Source: Bacillus pumilus
GTDB lineage: Bacteria > Bacillota > Bacilli > Bacillales > Bacillaceae
Direction: 5' to 3'
NCBI RefSeq assembly: GCF_024498355.1
Contig: NZ_CP101833.1
Span: 911,001-975,000 of the forward strand
DNA length: 64,000 nt
The position numbers and the translations under genes are program-made. Below the pieces are notes generated by a model that searched no databases, was not told the DNA's origin, and saw nothing but the letters and a program-made list of their open reading frames with translations. Shown in pieces: positions 1 through 9,372 of the stretch. Position 1 is the first letter of the stretch; every line of letters starts with the position of its first letter.

Positions 1-1185
1 CGGTTTGATGGAGAACTCAATAAAGCAAACCGCGGGATGATGGAGTTTCAGGAGATGTTAAAGTGTGATGAGAAATTTCTGTGGCACCTTCTTTCATTAA
101 CGCAGGAAGGAAATTTTAAGGCAGGCCGATTTGCCTTGATTAGTGCGGATGAATTGATTGTCGCTCATACGAATGAAACCGAGTACCGGTCGTTTATTTC
201 AAATAAGAAGAACGAGGCCCTTCATTCAAGAATTATTGTGATGCCGATTCCTTATAATTTAAAGGTGACAGAGGAAGAACGGATTTATCATAAAATGATT
301 TCAGAAAGTGATGTTTCAGACGTTCATATTGCACCGCATACGCTGAAGGTGGCAGCGATGTTCTCTATTTTGACGAGACTCAAAGAGCCAAAGCGTTCTG
401 ATATTGATTTGGTGAAAAAAATGCGTCTGTATGATGGGGAAAGTGTCGAAGGCTTTCAATCTGCTGACATAGATGAGATGAAAAAGGAATTTCATGACGA
501 AGGGATGAGCGGAATTGACCCGCGTTATGTGATCAACCGAATTTCATCCACCATTATTCGAAAGAATATGGAATCGATCAATGCACTGGATGTGCTTCGT
601 TCCTTAAAAGAAGGGCTTGATCAGCATCCATCCATTTCAAGTGAAGATCGGGAGCGTTATTTGAATTTTATTTCTGTCGCGCGAAAAGAGTATGACGATA
701 TTGCAAAGAAAGAAGTTCAAAAGGCATTTGTGTATTCGTATGAGGAGTCTGCGAAAACACTAATGGATAATTACTTAGATAATGTCGAAGCTTACTGCAA
801 TAAAAACAAGCTGCGTGATCCGTTAACTGGTGAAGAAATGAATCCTGATGAAAAGCTTATGCGCTCAATTGAGGAACAGATCGGTATTTCTGAAAATGCC
901 AAAAAGGCATTCCGAGAAGAAATTCTCATTCGTATTTCGGCTTATGCGAGAAAGGGCAAGCGTTTTGATTATAATTCTCATGAGAGATTACGAGAGGCGA
1001 TTCAGAAGAAGTTATTTGCCGATCTAAAAGATGTGGTCAAAATTACGACATCGACGAAGACACCAGATGAACAGCAGCTGAAAAAGGTAAATGAGGTAGT
1101 GGCTAGATTGATTGATGAGCATGGCTATAATTCAACAAGTGCAAATGAACTCTTAAAATATGTAGGCAGTCTTCTGAATCGTTAA
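1..1185 (+). CDS. prkA: PrkA serine protein kinase / AAA+ protein, 3' part
   Basis: The reading frame is open from the first base, so the gene begins upstream of the window; 394 codons remain of a family usually about 630 residues long. The AAA+ ATPase half is therefore outside. What is seen is the C-terminal PrkA domain, with the family-typical stretch NRGMMEFQEML near the left edge and FKAGRFALI after it. PrkA proteins are known from sporulation in Bacillus and are described as serine kinases with an AAA+ domain. yhbH follows 140 bp downstream on the same strand, the conserved pairing. The identification is firm; biochemical activity cannot be judged from this fragment. Confidence 0.95.
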   Translation, partial: RFDGELNKANRGMMEFQEMLKCDEKFLWHLLSLTQEGNFKAGRFALISADELIVAHTNETEYRSFISNKKNEALHSRIIVMPIPYNLKVTEEERIYHKMISESDVSDVHIAPHTLKVAAMFSILTRLKEPKRSDIDLVKKMRLYDGESVEGFQSADIDEMKKEFHDEGMSGIDPRYVINRISSTIIRKNMESINALDVLRSLKEGLDQHPSISSEDRERYLNFISVARKEYDDIAKKEVQKAFVYSYEESAKTLMDNYLDNVEAYCNKNKLRDPLTGEEMNPDEKLMRSIEEQIGISENAKKAFREEILIRISAYARKGKRFDYNSHERLREAIQKKLFADLKDVVKITTSTKTPDEQQLKKVNEVVARLIDEHGYNSTSANELLKYVGSLLNR

Positions 1186-1246
1186 TAAATGAAGGAGGCA
1201 TTATTGGAGCACATCCGCACCGGTAATGTCTTTTTTAGAAATGATC

Positions 1247-1274
1247 GTCATCTTGGATGACGGCAGCATACGAT
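1247..1274 (+). promoter_or_regulatory. Possible SigE-type promoter for yhbH
   Basis: GTCATCTT at 1247-1254 and CATACGAT at 1267-1274 are separated by 12 bp. They resemble the mother-cell SigE pattern (GTCATATT and CATACAAT). The site lies about 50 bp upstream of yhbH, a gene known to be sporulation-controlled in B. subtilis. A small inverted repeat (CGTCATC/GATGACG) overlaps it, so the match could be partly chance. Confidence 0.45.
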
Positions 1275-1325
1275 AAAGGAATCGATAGTTAGAAGAATTG
1301 CGCAAACAGGTGAGGAGGGGGATGG

Positions 1326-2489
1326 ATGTCCCGGCAAGAAAAAAGTCAGTTTATTGTTTCTCAGGAAGACTGGTCCCTCCATCGAAAAGGCTTTGACGAC
1401 CAGCAGCGTCATCAGAAAAAAGTCAAAGAGGCGATTAAAAACAATTTGCCGGATCTTGTCACAGAGGAAAGCATCATCATGTCTAATGGAAAAGATGTTG
1501 TCAAAATTCCGATTCGTTCATTAGATGAATATAAAATTCGGTACAACTACGACAAGAATAAGCATGTGGGTCAAGGGGATGGAGACAGCCAGGTTGGTGA
1601 TGTTGTCGCGCGTGATGGATCAGACAGTAAGCAAGGGCAAGGGAAGGGGCAAGGTGCTGGAGATCAAGCAGGTGAGGATTATTACGAAGCAGAAGTTTCA
1701 TTAATGGATCTGGAGGAAGCGCTGTTTCGTGAATTAGAACTGCCAAACCTGAAACAAAAGGAGCTTGACGACATCATTGTCGAGCAAATTGAATTCAACG
1801 ATATTCGCAAAACGGGCTTAACAGGAAATATCCATAAAAAACGAACGATGCTGTCCGCATTTAAACGAAATGCGATGACGGGAAGTCCTTCCTTTTATCC
1901 AATCTACCCAGAGGATATTAAATATAAAACGTGGAATGAAGTGACCAAACCAGAGTCGAAAGCCGTCGTTTTGGCGATGATGGATACGAGCGGAAGTATG
2001 GGACTTTGGGAAAAATATATGGCGAGGAGTTTTTTCTTTTGGATGACACGTTTCTTACGGACAAAGTATGAGACGGTTGATATTGAATTTATTGCCCACC
2101 ATACGGAGGCGAAGGTTGTAGAAGAGGAACACTTCTTCTCACGGGGTGAGAGCGGGGGGACCATTTGCTCGTCTGTCTATCGAAAGGCACTAGAGCTCAT
2201 AGACGAACGATATCCGCCGTCACGATATAATATTTATCCTTTCCATTTTTCTGATGGTGACAATCTGACCTCAGACAATGCGCGGTGTGTGAAGCTTGTT
2301 CAAGAGATTATGAAAAAAGCCAACTTATTCTGTTATGGTGAAGTGAATCAATACAACCGGCATTCTACGTTAATGTCAGCATATAAGCATATTCAGGATG
2401 AGAAATTTAAGCATTATATTTTAAAGCAAAAATCAGACGTTTTTCTCGCATTAAAAAAATTTTTTCAGCAGGAAGAAGTTCTTTCTTAA
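1326..2489 (+). CDS. yhbH: YhbH, sporulation protein of the UPF0229/DUF444 family
   Basis: This 387-residue protein has the usual family length. The C-terminal half carries a von Willebrand A-like fold, with DTSGSM (about residue 220) as the metal-binding DxSxS motif and GGT (about residue 278) downstream. A low-complexity Gly/Gln/Asp stretch (about 80-120) links it to the N-terminal part. YhbH is required for normal sporulation in B. subtilis; its molecular role is unknown. The start at 1326 follows GAGGAGGGGG with about 5 bp spacing; an ATG four bases upstream is out of frame. It pairs with prkA upstream and ends in its own terminator. Confidence 0.93.
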   Translation: MSRQEKSQFIVSQEDWSLHRKGFDDQQRHQKKVKEAIKNNLPDLVTEESIIMSNGKDVVKIPIRSLDEYKIRYNYDKNKHVGQGDGDSQVGDVVARDGSDSKQGQGKGQGAGDQAGEDYYEAEVSLMDLEEALFRELELPNLKQKELDDIIVEQIEFNDIRKTGLTGNIHKKRTMLSAFKRNAMTGSPSFYPIYPEDIKYKTWNEVTKPESKAVVLAMMDTSGSMGLWEKYMARSFFFWMTRFLRTKYETVDIEFIAHHTEAKVVEEEHFFSRGESGGTICSSVYRKALELIDERYPPSRYNIYPFHFSDGDNLTSDNARCVKLVQEIMKKANLFCYGEVNQYNRHSTLMSAYKHIQDEKFKHYILKQKSDVFLALKKFFQQEEVLS

Positions 2490-2501
2490 ATAGCACATTT
2501 G

Positions 2502-2537
2502 AAAAAACCTTTCAGCATAAGGGCTGAAAGGTTTTTT
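2502..2537 (+). terminator. Rho-independent terminator of yhbH
   Basis: An 11-bp stem (AACCTTTCAGC / GCTGAAAGGTT) is followed by a run of T, 13 bp after the yhbH stop codon. Confidence 0.85.
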
Positions 2538-2538
2538 G

Positions 2539-2851
2539 TGTGGAAAAGGAAGGGATCACCAGAAAAAAAGTAAAACTTTCTCTTTGACATTTCAATTTAC
2601 ATTTATTAATATTTAATCTTGTTAAATATAAGTTTTTCAAAAAAGATGCCGATCGTCTTTTCTTCTTTTTCTGCTCTTTGCTCATGAGTGAACAATAAGT
2701 ATAAATGGGCTGCACACCATTTTTCAGCGGAGTAGATGAAGGGGAAATGTCAGCTTTATGAGCTTGTTTCATATTCTGTCAGATGATGGGCATTCTAAGC
2801 TTGCTAAAGCAGATGACACTATATTTTTATACATGAAAGGAGAAACAAAAC
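2539..2851 (+). other. Gap upstream of yhbJ, with promoter and no MarR gene
   Basis: In B. subtilis the MarR-type gene yhbI lies between yhbH and yhbJ. Here no reading frame in this stretch looks like a MarR protein. A consensus-like SigA promoter and a roughly 200-bp untranslated leader fill the gap. A 75-codon frame opening at 2758 overlaps the yhbJ start in another frame and has no usable ribosome-binding site, so I do not call it. Confidence 0.6.
2584..2612 (+). promoter_or_regulatory. SigA promoter upstream of yhbJ
   Basis: TTGACA (2584-2589), a 17-bp spacer and TAATAT (2607-2612) form a near-consensus SigA promoter about 240 bp upstream of yhbJ. The AT-rich stretch after it has short dyads that could serve an operator, but no clear repressor site stands out. 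Confidence 0.65.
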
Positions 2852-3484
2852 ATGAACAGAGGGCGTTTATTACTAACGAATATTATTGGCCTTATTGTGA
2901 TTCTTGCTATTATTGCCGGAGGTGCTTATTACTACTACGAAAGCACAAACTTTGTAAAAACAGACGAGGCAAAAGTGACAGGTGATATGTATCAAATTAC
3001 AGCACCAGCAGCTGGACAAATCAAAGGCTGGGATATCAATGAAGGTGACGAAGTGCAAAAAGACAGCACAGTTGCAAAAGTTGAAGGGGAAGCAAAAACA
3101 AACATTAAAGCAGTAGCTGATGGCACATTAGTCAAAAAAGAAGTACAAAACAATCAGCAAGTGCAGCCAGGTACAGTTCTTGGTGAAACAATTGACCTAA
3201 GCAAGCTTTATATCACAGCAAATATCAAAGAAACAGACATTAAGAACATTGAAAAAGGTGACAAAGTCGACATCGTGGTAGATGGTGATCCTGATACAAC
3301 ATTTGAAGGAACTGTTGAACAAATTGGTTATGCGACAAACTCAACATTCAACATGCTGCCAGCAACAAATTCAAGTGGTAACTATACAAAAGTGACACAA
3401 AAAGTAGCAGTCAAAATTTCAATTAAAAACCCATCTGACAAAGTACTTCCAGGTATGAATGCTTCTGTCAAAATTTCATCTTAA
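2852..3484 (+). CDS. yhbJ: YhbJ, HlyD-type membrane fusion protein
   Basis: This 210-residue protein has one N-terminal membrane segment (about residues 5-27), then a biotinyl/lipoyl-like hairpin (GQIKGWDINEGDEVQ) and a beta-barrel, the plan of EmrA/HlyD periplasmic adaptors in short Gram-positive form. It probably works with the adjacent 14-TM exporter YhcA. Start at 2852 follows AAAGGAG. yhcA begins 39 bp downstream, so yhbJ, yhcA, yhcB and yhcC look like one transcript. The gene family is clear; the exported substrate is unknown. Confidence 0.9.
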   Translation: MNRGRLLLTNIIGLIVILAIIAGGAYYYYESTNFVKTDEAKVTGDMYQITAPAAGQIKGWDINEGDEVQKDSTVAKVEGEAKTNIKAVADGTLVKKEVQNNQQVQPGTVLGETIDLSKLYITANIKETDIKNIEKGDKVDIVVDGDPDTTFEGTVEQIGYATNSTFNMLPATNSSGNYTKVTQKVAVKISIKNPSDKVLPGMNASVKISS

Positions 3485-3523
3485 TGATGATTGATATTAA
3501 AAAATGAAAGGAGGTTGTCTGAG

Positions 3524-5143
3524 ATGGCAAATCAACCTGCAGCGACAAAACAGGGAACAGGCTCCTTGTCTTTACTGATCATTTTAATGGCCGGTTTGTT
3601 CGTAGCGATTTTAAACCAAACGCTTCTGAACGTAGCCATGCCCCATTTAATGACTGAATTTAATGTCAGTGCGACGACCATTCAATGGCTTACAACAGGT
3701 TACATGCTTGTCAACGGTGTGCTGATTCCGCTATCCGCGTTTTTAATCACACGTTTTGGACAGCGCAGCTTATTCCTAGTAGCCATGATCTCGTTTACAC
3801 TTGGTACCTTTATTTGCGGTATTGCACCGAACTTTTCTACGATGCTCATTGGCCGCTTGATTCAGGCAATCGGTGGCGGTATCTTGCAGCCGCTTGTCAT
3901 GACAACAATCCTTTTTATTTTCCCTCCGGAAAACAGGGGGAAAGGAATGGGGATTTTTGGTCTTGCGATGATGTTTGCACCAGCTGTAGGACCAACATTA
4001 TCTGGTTACATTATTGAACATTATTCTTGGCGTATTATGTTTTATGGCCTTGTACCAATCGGTTTGATTGTCATTATCGCGGCTTTCTTTATGTTTAAAA
4101 ATATTGTAGAGCCCAAAAAAATCAAGCTGGACACCCTTGGTGCGATTCTTTCAATCGTTGGTTTTGCTTCGCTTCTATACGGAGTGAGTGAAGCGGGGAG
4201 TGATGGTTGGACAGATCCGATCGTCTTATCGACGATTATGATTGGTGCGATTGCGATCATTCTCTTTATATTCCAACAGCTAAAAGCTGATAATCCGATG
4301 CTTGATTTCCGCGTGTTTAAATACAGCATTTTCTCATTATCAAGTGTCATTAATATCATTATTACCGTTGCCTTATACACTGGAATGTTCTTACTTCCGA
4401 TTTATCTGCAAAACCTCGTTGGGTTTACTGCATTGCAATCGGGTCTGTTAATGCTTCCAGGGGCACTTGCGATGCTGATTATGTCCCCGATTTCAGGGAT
4501 CTTGTTTGATAAATTTGGACCTCGTCCGCTTGCGATTGTGGGGATGGTGATTACTGTTGTCACCACATACGAGTTTACAAGGCTGACCATTGATACATCC
4601 TATAGTCACATTGTGCTCATGTATGCAGTACGTGCATTTGGTATGTCACTGCTGATGATGCCTGTTATGACAGCTGGGATGAACCAATTACCACAGCATT
4701 TAAACAGTCATGGTACAGCGATGTCTAATACATTAAGACAAATTAGCGGCTCGATCGGTACGAGTTTGATCACGACGATTTATACGAATCGGACAACATT
4801 CCATTATTCGAATATGGCAGATCAAACGAATACAGCTGACCCATTCTTTATGAATTCATTCCAGACGGCTGTGTCGAATGTGATGCATCATATGGGGATG
4901 ACAGCTGAAGCTGCCCAAAAATATGTATCCACCCAGCTCTTTACGAAAGCACAGGTCGATTCAAACGTGATGGGCATCAATGATGCTTACATGTGGGTCA
5001 CATTATTCTGTGCGGCCGGTGTCATTCTCAGCTTGTTCCTGAGAGATGTACGTAAGGATAAAAAACGAAAAGATCAGCAGCATAAGAAACAAGAAATGAC
5101 GCTGCTTCCAGCACCTAAGGAAGCAAACCAAGATGCAAGATAA
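3524..5143 (+). CDS. yhcA: YhcA, DHA2-family drug/proton antiporter (EmrB/QacA type)
   Basis: A 539-residue MFS transporter with about 14 hydrophobic segments. It carries the DHA2 signature after TM1 ([13 protein letters not shown]) and motif A-like LITRFGQR in the loop between TM2 and TM3. The ATG at 3524, 9 bp after AAAGGAGG, is preferred over an in-frame TTG at 3491. It follows the membrane-fusion gene yhbJ, the EmrA-EmrB arrangement. The C-terminal tail is basic ([12 protein letters not shown]). Likely an export pump for a toxic compound; substrate not deducible. Confidence 0.92.
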   Translation: MANQPAATKQGTGSLSLLIILMAGLFVAILNQTLLNVAMPHLMTEFNVSATTIQWLTTGYMLVNGVLIPLSAFLITRFGQRSLFLVAMISFTLGTFICGIAPNFSTMLIGRLIQAIGGGILQPLVMTTILFIFPPENRGKGMGIFGLAMMFAPAVGPTLSGYIIEHYSWRIMFYGLVPIGLIVIIAAFFMFKNIVEPKKIKLDTLGAILSIVGFASLLYGVSEAGSDGWTDPIVLSTIMIGAIAIILFIFQQLKADNPMLDFRVFKYSIFSLSSVINIIITVALYTGMFLLPIYLQNLVGFTALQSGLLMLPGALAMLIMSPISGILFDKFGPRPLAIVGMVITVVTTYEFTRLTIDTSYSHIVLMYAVRAFGMSLLMMPVMTAGMNQLPQHLNSHGTAMSNTLRQISGSIGTSLITTIYTNRTTFHYSNMADQTNTADPFFMNSFQTAVSNVMHHMGMTAEAAQKYVSTQLFTKAQVDSNVMGINDAYMWVTLFCAAGVILSLFLRDVRKDKKRKDQQHKKQEMTLLPAPKEANQDAR

Positions 5144-5160
5144 GTGTGGAGGGACCGTAC

Positions 5161-5685
5161 ATGAAAATTTATGTCGTATACGATAGTGAAGGTGACCATA
5201 CAAAAGCACTTGCAGAAGCGATTGCAGCGGGCGCAGGTGAAACAGAGCAAGCTGAAGTATTCATTGATCATGTGAAAGATGCGGATATTCGCACGCTTGA
5301 TCAAATGGATGCGATCATTTGGGGCTGCCCTGGTCACTTTGGTACCATTAGTTCTGGATTAAAGACATGGATTGACCGTCTTGGTTACTTATGGGCAGAA
5401 GGAAAACTCATTGATAAAGTCGGTGCTGTTTTCTGTACAACTGCTACAGCGCACGGCGGTTTAGAAATGACGATGCACAATTTGATTACGCCAATGTTCC
5501 ATCAAGGGATGCTTGTGGTAGGCCTTCCTGGAAATGTTCCAGAGAATGCTTTATACGGCTCTTATTATGGAGCAGGTGTGACATGTCCAATTGATTCTGA
5601 TGAATTGATTTCTACGGAAGGCATTGAACTCGGGAAAGCATTAGGAAGACGTGTAGCATCAGTCACTGCGTCATTTAAGCGATAA
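5161..5685 (+). CDS. yhcB: YhcB, flavodoxin-fold NAD(P)H:quinone oxidoreductase (WrbA-like)
   Basis: A 174-residue flavodoxin-like protein. The N-terminal [21 protein letters not shown] matches the FMN phosphate-binding loop. [19 protein letters not shown] and the later TATAHGGLE correspond to the other two FMN loops of WrbA-type enzymes. Start ATG at 5161 follows TGGAGGG; a GTG at 5146 is in frame but too close to the preceding stop. It is cotranscribed with yhcA by position. Quinone reduction would fit a detoxification cluster, but this is inference. Confidence 0.88.
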   Translation: MKIYVVYDSEGDHTKALAEAIAAGAGETEQAEVFIDHVKDADIRTLDQMDAIIWGCPGHFGTISSGLKTWIDRLGYLWAEGKLIDKVGAVFCTTATAHGGLEMTMHNLITPMFHQGMLVVGLPGNVPENALYGSYYGAGVTCPIDSDELISTEGIELGKALGRRVASVTASFKR

Positions 5686-5698
5686 GGAGAGGGTTCTT

Positions 5699-6058
5699 TT
5701 GGCGACGATTATTGTAGCGTTAGTAGCTGCTGTTCTAGTCATTATCGGATTAGTAGCGTTCAATGTCAGACACGCTTCGGTCGAGAAGGAAGAGATCAAA
5801 GAAGATGTGTCTAATCAGCCTGACGTGCCGCGCAGTGAGCCAGAAGTTGCGGCGAGACCTGTAGAGCCTGAAGAAGAAGAAAAAGCGTCAGAACCTTCTC
5901 AAACGGACGAACACGTGTCTGGCGACGATTTCTATAGACAGGCGCTTCAAAAGTTTAAGCAGCCAGAACCACCTGTCAAAAAAGAAGAACCAGAGACAAA
6001 AATGAATGATAATATGTATCGTTCTGCTTTGCAGAAGCTAAAGCAGAAGGACAAATAA
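5699..6058 (+). CDS. yhcC: YhcC, small single-pass membrane protein
   Basis: A 119-residue protein starting with TTG (5699), supported by AAGGAGAGGG upstream. Residues 2-23 form one membrane segment. The rest is a highly charged Glu/Pro/Lys-rich tail containing two related repeats, YRQALQKFKQ (79-88) and YRSALQKLKQ (107-116). It is the last gene of the yhbJ-yhcC cluster, 13 bp after yhcB, and ends at a terminator. Function unknown; the repeats suggest a short amphipathic binding motif. Confidence 0.85.
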   Translation: MATIIVALVAAVLVIIGLVAFNVRHASVEKEEIKEDVSNQPDVPRSEPEVAARPVEPEEEEKASEPSQTDEHVSGDDFYRQALQKFKQPEPPVKKEEPETKMNDNMYRSALQKLKQKDK

Positions 6059-6088
6059 AAAGAGAACCTCTCGTCAGGTTCTCTTTTT
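6057..6088 (+). terminator. Terminator after yhcC
   Basis: AAAAAGAGAACCT pairs with AGGTTCTCTTTTT, giving a 12-bp stem ending in T residues, starting at the yhcC stop codon. Confidence 0.85.
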
Positions 6089-6096
6089 GATTGCAT

Positions 6097-6129
6097 AAAA
6101 AAACCGCCGGCAGAAGCCGAGCGGTTTTC
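6097..6129 (-). terminator. Terminator of cspB
   Basis: On the minus strand an imperfect GC-rich stem (AACCGCTCGGC with GCCGGCGGTT) is followed by T residues, 40 bp past the cspB stop. Confidence 0.75.
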
Positions 6130-6169
6130 CTTCACTCTATAAAGTGCTAAAAGAGCAGATGCTCTTAAA

Positions 6170-6463
<294 letters not shown>

Positions 6464-6496
6464 TTAAAGATGATACGAACAAAAATAATTACCTTT

Positions 6497-6525
6497 ACTT
6501 TACCAGTGTTTGCGGGAAAAAACAA
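6497..6525 (-). promoter_or_regulatory. cspB promoter with long leader
   Basis: On the minus strand TTGTTT, a 17-bp spacer and TAAAGT preceded by TGG (extended -10) lie about 125 bp upstream of the cspB start. This implies a leader of roughly 120 nt, as expected for a cold-inducible csp mRNA. Confidence 0.6.
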
Positions 6526-6581
6526 CTGTTATACGAAAACTTTTTTAAAAATAATTAGCGCTAACAAATTGAGGAAAAAGC

Positions 6582-7673
6582 CTATGTTAATTGGCCTCTT
6601 TTTCTCTCTGAGAAGCTCACTTGATTTCGGCCAGACTGCTTCGCTTTATAGAGCTCCTGATCAGCCATAATCGGTAATTGTTTGATGTCTGCACTTGTTC
6701 CGTGGTAATAAGCACACCCAAGTGATACTGTGATATGAATGGACATTCCATTTTGTAAATAAATCGGCTGATCCGCAATTTTTCTCCGCAATCGTTCTGC
6801 AATTTGCCATGTTTTTTCAACTGAACAATTCGGTAGAAGCACAGCAAATTCTTCACCGCCGATCCGTCCGATATAATCAGAGCTTCTTGTGTTTTTGATC
6901 AGCCTTGTCCCGATTTCTTTTAAAACGATATCTCCCTCATGATGTCCATATTGATCATTGATGGATTTGAAATAATCGATGTCTATGTAAATAAGGGACA
7001 TTTGATGGATAGGCTGCTTTAATTTTAGAGAAAAAGCATCATTTAATACCTCATCAAATTTCCGTTTATTTAAAACACCTGTTAAAAAGTCATAATGAGC
7101 TTGGAATTTATACAAATTTAACAGCTGATAAGCTTTTGTTTGATGCTCAATGACATAAAAATTAAATAATCCGGCAATATACGAGAAAATCCAATAAGCG
7201 AAATGCATTTCAATTGATATTTCATGTGCGATGGTGATAAACAAAATGGTTGCGATCACGTTGCTGATCGTAATAGATAACAGCATTTTCAAGACATGAT
7301 TGATATGACGTTCAGCAATCAAAAAAGAGGCTGTGGCGATAAATATCATGGAAAAAATATTGATGAAAGAACCGACGTTGGTTTCGATTAATAATCGACC
7401 AATAATGACAACACATGCCGCAATGAACGTTTGCGCGATGCCTCCATAAAATGCTGTTAAAATAAGAGGTATATGTCTTAAATCGATGATCGCTGGTCCT
7501 GCTTTAATAGAAAAAAACATGATGAGGACACCGAGTAGCCCAGAAAGCATGCCTTTACATAGTTGTCTGAGCAAGGTATCTTCTTTCTTTAAAAACTTCT
7601 CTCTAAACACAAGCATAAATAAATAATGGAAAGTGACAAGAATTGTTATATTAATAAAGAGGTCTCTTAGCAA
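6582..7673 (-). CDS. dgcK: DgcK, membrane diguanylate cyclase
   Basis: This 363-residue protein has an N-terminal 5TM-5TMR_LYT sensor (residues about 1-165, five to six hydrophobic segments) and a C-terminal GGDEF domain (about 195-355). The active-site motif reads GGEEF. An RxxD motif (RSSD) lies exactly five residues before it, the expected product-inhibition I-site, so an active, feedback-regulated cyclic-di-GMP synthase is likely. The start is TTG at 7673, with AAGGTGA about 8 bp upstream. It corresponds to B. subtilis yhcK by sequence type and position beside cspB. There is no EAL domain. Confidence 0.92.
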   Translation of the reverse strand: MLRDLFINITILVTFHYLFMLVFREKFLKKEDTLLRQLCKGMLSGLLGVLIMFFSIKAGPAIIDLRHIPLILTAFYGGIAQTFIAACVVIIGRLLIETNVGSFINIFSMIFIATASFLIAERHINHVLKMLLSITISNVIATILFITIAHEISIEMHFAYWIFSYIAGLFNFYVIEHQTKAYQLLNLYKFQAHYDFLTGVLNKRKFDEVLNDAFSLKLKQPIHQMSLIYIDIDYFKSINDQYGHHEGDIVLKEIGTRLIKNTRSSDYIGRIGGEEFAVLLPNCSVEKTWQIAERLRRKIADQPIYLQNGMSIHITVSLGCAYYHGTSADIKQLPIMADQELYKAKQSGRNQVSFSERKRGQLT

Positions 7674-7771
7674 AATAAAATCACCTTTTTAAAATTACTA
7701 AAATTTGTTGCAAAAGAAAAGAGAAAAAAGGATAATTAATAAAAATTTCATTGATGAGGGGGTTTAAACAG

Positions 7772-8123
7772 ATGCGAGGAAAACGCTACCCAGATGAAAC
7801 GGATTGGCTTTCTTTTTTTGAAACAGCCAGTTGGCATGCTTGAAAAACAGATGCCGATTGAATATCAAGAGGAGCGATTTGTCGTAACCATGTCGCTCGC
7901 GATGCAGGAGTTTTCCTTAGAGGTCGTTTGAAAAATGAACGCAGACGTTTTAGGGATAAATGATGTTAAAACTGTGCAAGATGTAGAGATAAAAAAAGAT
8001 CGGAAGGGTGAGAAAGAGCTTTTGCTCATATTAGATACTCGTAACCGCTTCATCACAACGAGTGAAATCACTTTTTTGCCTTCCTTTTGTCTCATGGACA
8101 AAGAACATTTTTCAGGAGAATAA
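7772..8123 (+). pseudogene. Decayed small gene of unknown family
   Basis: An ATG at 7772 follows GAGGGGG with normal spacing and opens MRGKRYPDETDWLSFF, then stops after 23 codons. Shifting frame at the T7 run (about 7815) continues through KQMPIEYQEERF to a TGA near 7931, after which the same frame stays open to 8123 (MNADVLGINDV onward). One frameshift plus one in-frame stop across a start-to-terminator unit suggests a disrupted coding sequence of about 115 codons. I do not recognise the family. Alternatively these are unrelated short frames. Confidence 0.4.
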
Positions 8124-8157
8124 ACAGGAGCCTTTTTCATGAAGGCTCCTGTTTCAT
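8124..8157. terminator. Bidirectional terminator
   Basis: An 11-bp stem (ACAGGAGCCTT / AAGGCTCCTGT) with T-rich flanks on both strands lies between the decayed gene and the convergent His-rich gene. Confidence 0.75.
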
Positions 8158-8556
8158 TTATTTGTGCTCGATGTCATTGATCACTTGCTGGATAGATTCA
8201 TCATCCATCACATTCATGACACTTTCATCAATGTGAAGAGATTGTGCATAAGACTCTCTTGGCTGATGGGTTCTTGATGGTGATTGGTGCTGGTTCGTGT
8301 GATCTGGCTGGACAGCGGTAAATGCTTGCTTGATCATTTGCCCAACTTCAGCCGTTCCTTTTGATTCTTTATGGGAGTGTGACTCATGGCGAGACGAGTC
8401 ATGGTGCTGATGATCATTGCCTTTCATCATTGAAGACATATTCATTTGCGTCATGCTTTTCAGCCTTCTTCGTAATACTGGTGAAAATAATGCAATGATG
8501 GCTGTTGAACCTGCGATCATTGCGCCAGTGCTCATGCCTTTTCTTTTCTTAAACAA
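8158..8556 (-). CDS. Small His-rich membrane-anchored protein (possibly YhcM)
   Basis: A 132-residue protein. Residues 8-25 form one hydrophobic segment after a basic start (MFKKRKG), followed by RRRLK, suggesting an N-terminal membrane anchor with a cytosolic remainder. Residues about 48-66 are rich in His and Ser, then a polar region ends in an acidic helix (DDESIQQVINDIEHK). The start is TTG at 8556, with GGAGGG six bases upstream; an ATG at residue 8 is possible. By position between dgcK and yhcN it could be the counterpart of B. subtilis yhcM, but I cannot confirm this from sequence. Function unknown. Confidence 0.65.
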   Translation of the reverse strand: MFKKRKGMSTGAMIAGSTAIIALFSPVLRRRLKSMTQMNMSSMMKGNDHQHHDSSRHESHSHKESKGTAEVGQMIKQAFTAVQPDHTNQHQSPSRTHQPRESYAQSLHIDESVMNVMDDESIQQVINDIEHK

Positions 8557-8709
8557 ACGAATCCCTCCATTTGATCGTGATGATACTTCTTCATCATGTT
8601 TAGGATGACCAAAGTAGGCTGAATTATGAATTCATTTTGATGAAATAGAAATGTGTGCATAAAAAGTCGATTGGATGAAAAACCTATGAACAAAAGGAGG
8701 GAATAATTG

Positions 8710-9216
8710 ATGAATAGGAAATGGATGCTTTCTTTACTACTTGTTCCAACATTGATCACTGCTGGGTGTGGAATGAACAATCAAGGCGATGAGCGAAGAG
8801 GAACAATGAATCGACAGTATGAAAATGTCACATATAAGAACGACAACATGAGACAGGATCAGCCAAATGTTCAAACACCTCAGAAAGTCAAAGTGGCAGA
8901 CAAGGCGTCAGAGCTTGTAGCCAACATGTCTGAAGTGAAAACAGCAAACGTGCTTGTCACAGGAAAAAATGCATTTGTTGCCGTTATGCTTGAAGGTAAT
9001 AAAAACGGCGATGTGACAGATGATTTGAAAAAGAAAATTTCTGACAAAGTAAAATCAACGGATCAACAAATCGATAATGTGTATGTATCCGCTAATCCAG
9101 ACTTTGTTGATCGTATGCAAGGATATGGAAAACGTATTAGTAGCGGAGAGCCAATTTCAGGATTTTTCGATGAATTTACTGAAACTGTTCGACGTGTCTT
9201 CCCTGAATCAAAATAG
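8710..9216 (+). CDS. yhcN: YhcN, YhcN/YlaJ-family spore lipoprotein
   Basis: A 168-residue lipoprotein. The signal peptide ends in the lipobox LITAGC, so Cys at about residue 20 would be lipidated. The mature part contains the YhcN/YlaJ domain (KVADKASELVANMSEVKTANVLVTGKNAFVAV region, about 60-150). The family is made in the forespore and found in the inner spore membrane, affecting germination or outgrowth. The start is ATG at 8710 behind AAAGGAGGG; the TTG just before it is in frame but less likely. Monocistronic, ending in a terminator. Confidence 0.92.
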   Translation: MNRKWMLSLLLVPTLITAGCGMNNQGDERRGTMNRQYENVTYKNDNMRQDQPNVQTPQKVKVADKASELVANMSEVKTANVLVTGKNAFVAVMLEGNKNGDVTDDLKKKISDKVKSTDQQIDNVYVSANPDFVDRMQGYGKRISSGEPISGFFDEFTETVRRVFPESK

Positions 9217-9221
9217 CTACG

Positions 9222-9252
9222 ACAAAAGCCGTATGTCATATGCGGCTTTTTT
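9222..9252 (+). terminator. Terminator of yhcN
   Basis: AAAAGCC pairs with GGCTTTT through a partly paired middle (GTAT/ATGC) and is followed by a T run, just after the yhcN stop codon. Confidence 0.75.
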
Positions 9253-9372
9253 GTTTGGAACCGCACCTTGCGCACCTGACTGCATAAAGTAAAAAATATA
9301 TCACCTCTTGTTGATCTTTGTTTTTTCATAGAAAGAGAAAGAGGTTGCAGGATGAATTCAGGTGGGGAGTAA

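Noticed and set aside
2758..2985. 75-codon frame before yhbJ
   Set aside because: It overlaps the well-supported yhbJ start in another frame and has no Shine-Dalgarno; its sequence shows no MarR or other motif.
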